DNA of 20,371 bases from the IMG/VR virus record IMGVR_UViG_3300020196_000307, positions 1 to 20,371 of that record; one strand, 5' to 3'. This DNA comes from a virus. This document shows, one piece after another, positions 1 to 5,311 of this stretch. The position numbers and the translations under genes were made by a program. Every line of letters starts with the position of its first letter. The first letter of the stretch is position 1. Under the pieces are notes generated by a model. It ran no database searches. It was not told the DNA's origin and worked only from the letters and a program-made list of their open reading frames with translations.

Positions 1-72
1 ATGCGAGCAGAACCCGTTTTTGACTTAACGGCCACTTGTAGAAAACTAAGGGCGCTTTACCAATGTATCGGT

Positions 73-126
73 GCCTTTAATAAGGCCAGCTCTTATTGTC
101 ATGCAGCGCTGAGCCTTTAATAAGGC
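73..126. repeat. two direct copies of a 14-bp palindrome, 40 bp apart
   Basis: GCCTTTAATAAGGC occurs exactly at 73-86 and at 113-126. Each copy can fold by itself (stem GCCTT/AAGGC, 4-nt loop). The AAGGC arm of the first copy plus CAGC can also pair with GCTG plus GCCTT of the second copy, giving a longer hairpin with one bulged base, so two exclusive folds exist. The pair lies directly behind the last minus-strand ORF of the fibre cassette (stop at 129). No run of T follows on the minus strand, so it is not a classical intrinsic terminator. It could be a processing or termination signal or a protein-binding site. Confidence 0.6.
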
Positions 127-128
127 GG

Positions 129-281
129 TCAGGGCAGCGGCACGCTTTCTTCCTTGTCTTCGTCTGGACATGGATCAACGTAGCCCCAGCGTCCCCAGTA
201 GCCGCGCCCCGAATTGACCCAGCGAAAATTGCCGATCTTGCCGGCGTGGCTGCAAACATAGATAAATGGAAGCTCAGTCAT
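129..281 (-). CDS. possible small protein of 50 aa at the end of the fibre cassette
   Basis: An ATG ORF of 50 codons reads MTELPFIYVCSHAGKIGNFR at its start, continues with a Trp/Tyr/Gly-rich stretch (YWGRWGYVDPCP near residues 28-39) and ends in an acidic tail (DEDKEE). It starts 14 bases after the stop of the preceding minus-strand gene, in the same direction, and ends just before the paired palindromes. The mix of aromatic residues, two cysteines and a charged tail looks like a real protein more than a chance frame. However, no Shine-Dalgarno sequence is visible and I recognise no family. Two slightly longer frames overlap it (one on each strand) but have compositions typical of shadow frames. 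Function unknown. Confidence 0.45.
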   Translation of the reverse strand: MTELPFIYVCSHAGKIGNFRWVNSGRGYWGRWGYVDPCPDEDKEESVPLP

Positions 282-295
282 CGTAGTGGCTGGAA

Positions 296-712
296 CTAAT
301 CAAGCCCGAGAGCTGCCTTGATCTCGTCAGGACTGGCGGCAGCGTCGATGTCGGCCTGCACCTGGGCGTACTTGTCGCGGATCAGTTGGCGGCCAGCTTC
401 GGCAGCGGTGGTATCCATGCCGGGCAGTTGCAGCGAGATCACGCGATCCAGCGGGGCGAACTCTTCAGCGCGAGCAGCGCGGCGCTTGTCGTGGCCGATC
501 TCTTTGGCTTGGTCGAGGTCCACTTCCACGGCAGCTCCGGCGGCTACCCACGCACCACGGAAGGTGCGGTCACTGGGGATGGCGTCATCTTCGACGATCT
601 CGTAGGCCAAGCCTTCGGGCACATCTTTAGCGGCGACTTCTTCGATGCTCAGTTCACCCGTGGGATGGATGACGCTGACGCCGCCTTCGTTGTTGGTGTA
701 AATGATTTTCAT
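296..712 (-). CDS. tail fibre assembly chaperone-like protein
   Basis: 138 aa starting MKIIYTNNEGGVSVIHPTGE. The N-terminal half (to about residue 60, ending in a DRTFRGAWVAAG motif) resembles small proteins found beside tail fibre genes in many phages. The C-terminal half is a predicted helical segment (DLDQAKEIGHDKRRAARAEE, then AAEAGRQLIRDKYAQVQADI) rich in charged residues. Such proteins are usually annotated as tail fibre assembly proteins and are thought to help fold or trimerise fibres; that role is inferred from similarity and position. The ATG is preceded by GAGGT at 6 nt, within a TGAGGT sequence also seen before several neighbours. It follows the fibre gene at 722-1120 by 9 nt. Confidence 0.6.
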   Translation of the reverse strand: MKIIYTNNEGGVSVIHPTGELSIEEVAAKDVPEGLAYEIVEDDAIPSDRTFRGAWVAAGAAVEVDLDQAKEIGHDKRRAARAEEFAPLDRVISLQLPGMDTTAAEAGRQLIRDKYAQVQADIDAAASPDEIKAALGLD

Positions 713-721
713 GGTGTTACC

Positions 722-1120
722 TCAGCGGAAGATGGCGACATTTGTCACAGTTGGATCTGCAGGTGCAAAAGATGCGTTTAAGTTGTAGATCCGCAATGCA
801 CTGCTTGTTTGCGTGACGTTATCGTGGTTACCCATGACTAAAGAAACAGCGGAATTGCCTCTGCCAGTTCCGATAAATCCATAATTTGCATCCGCCAACG
901 CAGTTGTAAAGTTCACCGTATAGTCGCCCGTTCCGTTATCCGTAATGCTGCTGACGTTGTAGCTGGCGCGGATTGCCACGGCGCCGGTGCCGTTGAAGTT
1001 GACCCAGGCGCGGCAGGTTTGCGTAAGGCAAGTTCCGCCGATAGTGCCATCGCTGGCTAACGTGATGTTTGCGCTGGCTGCAGATGCGTGTTGCAGGTTG
1101 GAAGTCTTCAGCGTGCTCAT
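722..1120 (-). CDS. tail fibre or receptor-binding structural protein
   Basis: 132 aa with the recognisable core CRAWVNFNGTGAVAIRASYN followed by VSSITDNGTGDYTVNFTTAL. This is a widespread beta-rich module at the distal end of phage tail fibres. The first 30 residues (MSTLKTSNLQHASAASANIT) form a short lead typical of a piece that packs onto another fibre subunit. Ser, Thr, Asn and Gly are abundant and no transmembrane segment is seen. Its ATG overlaps the stop of the 87-aa gene upstream (ATGA), and GAGGT lies 7 nt before the start. The protein probably forms a distal fibre domain exposed to the host surface; this is inference from module identity. Confidence 0.75.
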   Translation of the reverse strand: MSTLKTSNLQHASAASANITLASDGTIGGTCLTQTCRAWVNFNGTGAVAIRASYNVSSITDNGTGDYTVNFTTALADANYGFIGTGRGNSAVSLVMGNHDNVTQTSSALRIYNLNASFAPADPTVTNVAIFR

Positions 1121-1380
1121 GATTCAACCTCAGTGGGGTAGGGAAAGCGAGCACGAATGTCAGCGACAGTAGACTGCCACTCTTCGATGGTTGCCTCGCC
1201 GCGCTGCGCTTTGAAGAACAGCGGGTCGGCTTCACTGGTGTAGGCGGCGGCTCGGGCTGCTCGCTGCTCATCGGTGGTCAGCACCGGCACAGGGCGGTTC
1301 TGGATTTCTTCAATCTCGGCGGCGGTCAGCGGAACTGTGCGCTGCTCACCTGTGATGACGTTGACTTCAATGCGTTCCAT
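1117..1380 (-). CDS. tail fibre assembly chaperone-like protein
   Basis: 87 aa beginning MERIEVNVITGEQRTVPLTA. A short beta N-terminus carries the TGE..TVPLT motif, followed by helices containing DEQRAARAAAYTSEADPLFF and EEWQSTVADIRARFPYP. This 'ADPLFFKAQRGEAT..EW...V..IR.RFPYP' pattern is familiar from small phage proteins encoded between fibre genes and annotated as tail or fibre assembly chaperones (XkdW-like). It lies between two fibre genes: it starts after a 2-nt gap behind the 212-aa fibre gene and overlaps the 132-aa fibre gene by 4 nt (ATGA). GAGGG lies 7 nt before the ATG. It is likely produced together with its fibre partners. Role inferred, not shown. Confidence 0.65.
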   Translation of the reverse strand: MERIEVNVITGEQRTVPLTAAEIEEIQNRPVPVLTTDEQRAARAAAYTSEADPLFFKAQRGEATIEEWQSTVADIRARFPYPTEVES

Positions 1381-1382
1381 GA

Positions 1383-2021
1383 TTAGCCCTCGTAGAGAAT
1401 GTTGATGGTCCCGGCGTCGAAGGTGTCGGTGCTTGTCGAAGTAACTCGAACACGATCAAGTGCTCCAGAAAGACTGACAGTTCCAGCGCCAAATACGATA
1501 GCCCCTAGGCCAGCAGCGCGAGTAGCCGCAACATGCGACGAAACGTAAGTATTGCCGGTTTGTAGAGCAATAATTAACATGCCATCAACAACACTACTGG
1601 CATTATTCGCTAAAACAACATAGCCAGATGTATTATTAGTGCCACTTGTCGTATTAGTGAATTGATGTGAAACGTAGCTAGAGCTGGACAGGTAGCCGCT
1701 GCTGGTAACGCTGCCACTTCCTATCTGAACAAGTAACGCGGCATTGCTGCTAAGACTAACCCCGCTAAACATCACCGTCACCCTTTTCACCCAGCTCGGG
1801 ATGCCGGTGAAATCAATGCTGGTGCCGCTGGTAGATGCGACAGAGGTGCCGGAGGTGATGCCTCCACCTTGGATGGTCTTATTAGTCAGCGTCTGCGTGC
1901 CGCTTGTGGTGACAAGCGTGCCACCCGTGCCAGGCAGCGTGAAGGTCTGATCGCCTGCGACGGCGCTAGGTGCCAATTCTGCATAGCCTGACGTGCTGCC
2001 AAGCATCCGTAGTGGGCTCAT
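1383..2021 (-). CDS. tail fibre protein
   Basis: 212 aa, Ser/Thr/Gly-rich throughout. Residues about 20-45 (AGDQTFTLPGTGGTLVTTSG, then TQTLTNKTI) match the repeat commonly found in phage fibre shafts. Residues about 65-90 (GTSIDFTGIPSWVKRVTVMF) match a fibre module also widespread in marine phages. The rest is predicted beta structure ending ...DTFDAGTINILYEG. The start is well fixed: AGGAGGTG at 2027-2034, 5 nt upstream of the ATG, is the strongest ribosome binding site in the fibre cassette and suggests high or independent translation. The gene follows the S74-containing spike by 56 nt. It probably forms a shaft plus head domain of a host-recognition fibre. Confidence 0.78.
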   Translation of the reverse strand: MSPLRMLGSTSGYAELAPSAVAGDQTFTLPGTGGTLVTTSGTQTLTNKTIQGGGITSGTSVASTSGTSIDFTGIPSWVKRVTVMFSGVSLSSNAALLVQIGSGSVTSSGYLSSSSYVSHQFTNTTSGTNNTSGYVVLANNASSVVDGMLIIALQTGNTYVSSHVAATRAAGLGAIVFGAGTVSLSGALDRVRVTSTSTDTFDAGTINILYEG

Positions 2022-2077
2022 GGTGTCACCTCCTGGTTGTGGTTGTTGTTAGTCATGGGAGTCATTAGAGAAGGGGA

Positions 2078-2992
2078 CTAAGACTGTTCGAGAGCAGTCA
2101 ATCGGGCTTCCATCGCTTCAATCTGCTCCTTCTGCCGCTTGATCAGGTTCAATAGGTGGGGTACAAAACGGTCATAAGCAACCCCATCGGGCTCTGGTTC
2201 GCAAGAAATGTGTTCAATGGTTCCGTTTTCTTGCGTGACTTGCTCAGTTGTTTTCCAGTGAACAAGGCGTGGATCGATTGCCGCAACTTCTTCTGCAATA
2301 AAACCCCACCATCCCCACTGAGGATTATCTTTTTGGCAGGTTGATCGATACCAAACTGGACGACATTCTAGAATTGCGTCTGAATAAGAATACTCAATTA
2401 GCTCAACATTGGTCTTAAACTTGGCCGAAGAAGTGGATCTACCTATTGACCCATCATTAAAAACAAAACCATTGGCCGCATTAACTGTTGTATTAGTGTA
2501 TGCTCTTGGTACCACTAATTCACCATCGTTCTTAATTCTCATCCGCTCCGTCGGAGTACTCGCCCCGTCGGCGGTAGTGCTGAACACTAGGCGAGTTGGA
2601 ACGTCACTGAGCGATGACCAGCCTGCATCAGATGTTGCTGTAATTGCGGCGCCGAACCCATAGCCACCTGCTTGCTTCCCGAAAAAAGCAATTTGCCCCA
2701 ACATATTATCGGCAGCACTAATAGAATCGCTATTCGCAATCGCAAAAAAACCACCGGTGCTTCTGGCGACTTGAATTGATGGTGTTACTGCGCTAATTTC
2801 ACTAGACGTGCCAACTAACAGACGCCCGGAGCTATCCACCCGGCTGCGCTCACTGCCGCCTGTGTTGATGGCAACGGTGTCGGCTGCGGGGAAGCTGATG
2901 CCGGTGTTGCTGTCGGTGCCTTGGAGCGCAGGCGTACTAGAGGACCCGTCTACTCCGCTGATGCCACTGGTGCCGTTGATGTAGATAGTCAT
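2078..2992 (-). CDS. tail fibre/spike with C-terminal Peptidase_S74 intramolecular chaperone
   Basis: 304 aa. The N-terminus (MTIYINGTSGISGVDGSSST) and the segment around residues 25-60 (GISFPAADTVAINTGGSERS) are typical of fibres that carry a C-terminal S74 domain. From about residue 185 the Peptidase_S74 domain begins: S188-S189-A190-K191-F192-K193-T-N, then GFIAEEV at 230-236 and a final helix (LNLIKRQKEQIEAMEARLTA) predicted to be a coiled coil. In this family a Ser-Lys dyad spaced by five residues releases the chaperone after the fibre trimerises; S188/K193 have that spacing. The mature fibre would then end near residue 187. It is translated just after the 232-aa fibre gene (2-nt gap) without a clear Shine-Dalgarno, so coupling is likely. 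Confidence 0.85.
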   Translation of the reverse strand: MTIYINGTSGISGVDGSSSTPALQGTDSNTGISFPAADTVAINTGGSERSRVDSSGRLLVGTSSEISAVTPSIQVARSTGGFFAIANSDSISAADNMLGQIAFFGKQAGGYGFGAAITATSDAGWSSLSDVPTRLVFSTTADGASTPTERMRIKNDGELVVPRAYTNTTVNAANGFVFNDGSIGRSTSSAKFKTNVELIEYSYSDAILECRPVWYRSTCQKDNPQWGWWGFIAEEVAAIDPRLVHWKTTEQVTQENGTIEHISCEPEPDGVAYDRFVPHLLNLIKRQKEQIEAMEARLTALEQS

Positions 2993-2994
2993 AA

Positions 2995-3693
2995 TCAGAC
3001 GATTACCCAGGATTGGCCAGACGGCACAGTCACCGTGACGCCGGAATTGATCGTGATCGGTCCAGCGCTCATGGCATTTTTGTTCGTGGTCAAAGTGTAG
3101 TTGGTGGTGACGGTTTGAGCGTTTTCGTAGAACACGTCATCCGTGCCACCGCCAGTTGCACCACCGCCAGCTGCCGCCCAACTCAGTGTGCCGGAGCCAT
3201 TGCTGACCAGTGCATAGCCAGAAACCGCCGCATCAGTTGATGGCAGCGTCCAGGTGACGTTGGCTGCAATATTTGCTGGACCTTGAAAGGCGACATAGTT
3301 TGAGCCGTTCGCAGTTGCTTCACCAAAACGGAGATCAACCTGGTTGCTGAGAGTCAGGTCGCCGGTCATCGTGTCGCCGGTGACGTTGACGAACTCGCCA
3401 GCCTGACTGCGCCAGGCGCTGCCGTCCCAGACCTTTACGTCGTAAGCGCTGCCTGTTGTGTCGAGCCAGATTTCACCGGTGCTATTGCCCGCCGTACCAC
3501 CACTGGCTGGGGTTGCGTTTGGGGCGGTCGTTCCAACGTGGACAGGGCCGACTTTGACAAGGTTGCCCGCGCTGTCCTTAAAAAAGACGCCGGGGCTGGT
3601 GGCTTCGGTATTAAGCGCAAGCTGCCCGGCGACCATGGCCGTGGGATCCGGTCGCTTGTTGGCGGTACTGGACCGCAAATGCTGGAGTGCCAT
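2995..3693 (-). CDS. tail fibre protein, cyanophage type
   Basis: 232 aa. The first 50 residues (MALQHLRSSTANKRPDPTAM, then GQLALNTEATSPGVFFKDS) are a recognisable attachment module found at the start of fibre proteins in marine cyanophages. A shaft-like section follows (GEIWLDTTGSAYDVKVWDGS, and GDTMTGDLTLSNQVDLRFGE near 105-125), then TWTLPSTDAAVSGYALVSNG, and a C-terminus VTVPSGQSWVIV seen at fibre ends. The whole is beta-rich with no membrane segment. An AAGGA abuts the ATG, an unusually short spacing, but the N-terminal sequence supports this start. It probably forms one piece of a composite fibre with the products on either side. Confidence 0.8.
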   Translation of the reverse strand: MALQHLRSSTANKRPDPTAMVAGQLALNTEATSPGVFFKDSAGNLVKVGPVHVGTTAPNATPASGGTAGNSTGEIWLDTTGSAYDVKVWDGSAWRSQAGEFVNVTGDTMTGDLTLSNQVDLRFGEATANGSNYVAFQGPANIAANVTWTLPSTDAAVSGYALVSNGSGTLSWAAAGGGATGGGTDDVFYENAQTVTTNYTLTTNKNAMSAGPITINSGVTVTVPSGQSWVIV

Positions 3694-3747
3694 TCCTTAA
3701 CGCCCCAGGCAAAACACGCCGGGCCGGAAATTATGTCGTCAGTCTAC

Positions 3748-4425
3748 TCAAAAAGTGCCGTCGTCCCAAATGCCGCTGGTGATGGTGCCGACACTGGTCA
3801 GGCTGCTGCTGACAACGGCGCTGCCCAGGCTCGTGGCATCAAGCACTTTCGTGCCAGCGATTCGATACTCCTTAGTGCTGGCCAGGTCAACATGCTCGCT
3901 GAATGTCCATGCATCCGTCGCATCAACCCAGTTGATCGTCTTGTCGGTGGTGCCCTTTAACGTGATGCCACCGCCATCGGCTGTGGTGTCGTCGGGGACA
4001 GCGACTTTGCCGATTTCAATGTTCTTGTCCTCGATAGCCAGATTGGTCGTATCGATGGTTGTTGTTGTCCCATTGACGGTTAAGTCGCCTTGGACTACGA
4101 CACTGTTGTCGAACGTGGCTAGGCCGGTAACGTCTAGCGTTCCAGGGACGTCAACATTGCTTGTCCACTCGACACCAGTTCCGGCCGCATCGGTTTGTAG
4201 CAGTTGGCGCGCCGTGCCATCGGCCAAATTACTGACTGGGATTTCGCCGCCTAGGCCGCTGATGTACGAGAGGCTTGTCCAGACGGTGTTGCCGTCGCCG
4301 ACTTTCCAGTAACCGGTGTCCGACTCGATACCGATCTCGCCAGCAAGAAGGGTCGGGTTCGCAGCCGTCCAGTTAGCAGCCGTATCACGCCGTTGTTTCT
4401 GGAGGGCGGTAAGCGTGATGCTCAT
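3748..4425 (-). CDS. tail fibre protein, proximal module
   Basis: 225 aa. Residues 1-50 (MSITLTALQKQRRDTAANWT, then ANPTLLAGEIGIESDTGYWK and VGDGNTVWTSL) are the head-binding module typical of cyanophage fibre proteins. The middle carries fibre shaft repeats (DVTGLATFDNSVVVQGDLTV, then NGTTTTIDTTNLAIEDKNI) widely seen in marine phage fibres, and the end reads LTSVGTITSGIWDDGTF. In longer relatives a GTITSGIW segment is usually followed by more shaft, so this protein appears to stop early. Its last five residues, DDGTF, are the same as those of the collagen-like protein at 16580. A good AGGAG lies before the ATG, and the start overlaps the upstream stop (ATGA). Confidence 0.8.
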   Translation of the reverse strand: MSITLTALQKQRRDTAANWTAANPTLLAGEIGIESDTGYWKVGDGNTVWTSLSYISGLGGEIPVSNLADGTARQLLQTDAAGTGVEWTSNVDVPGTLDVTGLATFDNSVVVQGDLTVNGTTTTIDTTNLAIEDKNIEIGKVAVPDDTTADGGGITLKGTTDKTINWVDATDAWTFSEHVDLASTKEYRIAGTKVLDATSLGSAVVSSSLTSVGTITSGIWDDGTF

Positions 4426-4925
4426 AAGGCTCCTGCGGGGCTGATTACATAGTCTCTAGCCGGTGCAACGGCAGCCGTACCGCCCTCTAGAGTATAAGAT
4501 CGCTCTGGGCTGACAGCAGCCGTCAAGGCGTCAAAAATCAGGTCCCCTGGGTCGATCGGGATTGTCTGGAGTTCGATCTCAACCGTGAAGCGGTCTACGC
4601 CAGCATCAGTGATTACGGGACTGCTGAGATAGCGCCAGGCGTAATCGCTGATTAGGGGTATGGGGGGTGTTGTGTAATCTCCCCACAGTTCGGCGGGCAG
4701 AAAAAAGATTTCATATGAGCCTTGAGCATTGAAATAGTGATATTTTATTAGATTCATTTGCGCCTGGGTTAAATACCCAAACGTAAGCCCCAGGCTTTGT
4801 TTTACGCGGCGATTGCCGGCTCGATAGCCCAAGGTGAAACCACTTAAACCTGTTTGCAGCTGGCGCGGCACATCGCCGACCGTGAATGTGCGAGCTGTGG
4901 GGGCGAGTGCGGGAAAAGTGTCCAT
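4422..4925 (-). CDS. minor tail protein, paralogue of its upstream neighbour
   Basis: 167 aa. Residues 1-122 align along their whole length with the 126-aa product of 4931-5311: FP.L/I.P.ART near the N-terminus, SL/RL..V/TF...T/SE..NLI..HY/ in the middle, FFLPAELWGDY against FTLPAEVWAGY, and WRYLSSPVITDAGVDRFTVE against the matching WRYASP segment. The fold looks beta-rich. It differs by a C-terminal extension (123-167) containing two tandem 15-residue repeats (135-149 and 150-164). It lies between the tail hub and the first fibre gene and overlaps that fibre gene by 4 nt, so it may link the tail tip to the fibres. No clear Shine-Dalgarno; translation is probably coupled. I know no precise family name. 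Confidence 0.65.
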   Translation of the reverse strand: MDTFPALAPTARTFTVGDVPRQLQTGLSGFTLGYRAGNRRVKQSLGLTFGYLTQAQMNLIKYHYFNAQGSYEIFFLPAELWGDYTTPPIPLISDYAWRYLSSPVITDAGVDRFTVEIELQTIPIDPGDLIFDALTAAVSPERSYTLEGGTAAVAPARDYVISPAGAL

Positions 4926-4930
4926 GGGTA

Positions 4931-5311
4931 TCAGAACGTGATGATACTTACACTTTCCAGTTCAACCGTAACGGTAAAACGGTTAAAGCCGGAGGTATCG
5001 ATCGTCAAAGGACTCGCGTAGCGCCATTCGTAATCTACGGCGTTAATCGGAACACTGTCATAGCCCGCCCATACTTCGGCCGGAAGTGTGAAGGATATAA
5101 GAGTGCCTTGCTGTCCGTCGTAATGAGTGTAGATCGCGTTTATTTCTGTTTCGGATAAGCTATTGTAGACGAGAACTAAGCGTTGACTTACTCGTAAATT
5201 ACCTTGCAAAAAGCGAGTCGATACCCCGCTCGTACCAACGTATTCCAGTTGCGGGTAGTTACCCAGATCAAGGGTCCGGGCGTTGGGTTTTATCGATGGA
5301 AAGATAGCCAT
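4931..5311 (-). CDS. minor tail protein (tail tip)
   Basis: 126 aa starting MAIFPSIKPNARTLDLGNYP. It is a beta-rich protein with the motif LPAEVWAGY (about 77-85) and the C-terminal strand pattern WRYASPLTIDTSGFNRFTVT. It is clearly related to the adjacent 167-aa protein, so the two genes look like a tandem duplication that then diverged. Its start overlaps the stop of the hub gene as TAATG, implying coupled translation with it. Position directly after a J-like hub suggests a tail-tip component, for example a small protein decorating the hub or joining fibres to it. That assignment rests on context only. Confidence 0.65.
   Translation of the reverse strand: MAIFPSIKPNARTLDLGNYPQLEYVGTSGVSTRFLQGNLRVSQRLVLVYNSLSETEINAIYTHYDGQQGTLISFTLPAEVWAGYDSVPINAVDYEWRYASPLTIDTSGFNRFTVTVELESVSIITF

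Noticed and set aside
1-120. Open plus-strand frame of 39 codons (starts MRAEPVFDL)
   Set aside because: Open from the window edge and short; no ribosome binding site can be judged, no family recognised, and its end lies in the palindromic repeat. It could be the end of a longer convergent gene but cannot be supported here.
2022-2066. 15-codon ORF (MTPMTNNNHNQEVTP) whose stop overlaps the next ATG
   Set aside because: ATGA-type overlap is tempting as a leader peptide, but there is no Shine-Dalgarno before it, and the sequence mainly encodes the strong ribosome site of the following fibre gene.
3694-3747. GC-rich gap between two fibre genes as a terminator
   Set aside because: CCGG-C-CCGG type symmetry gives no workable loop and no T tract follows.
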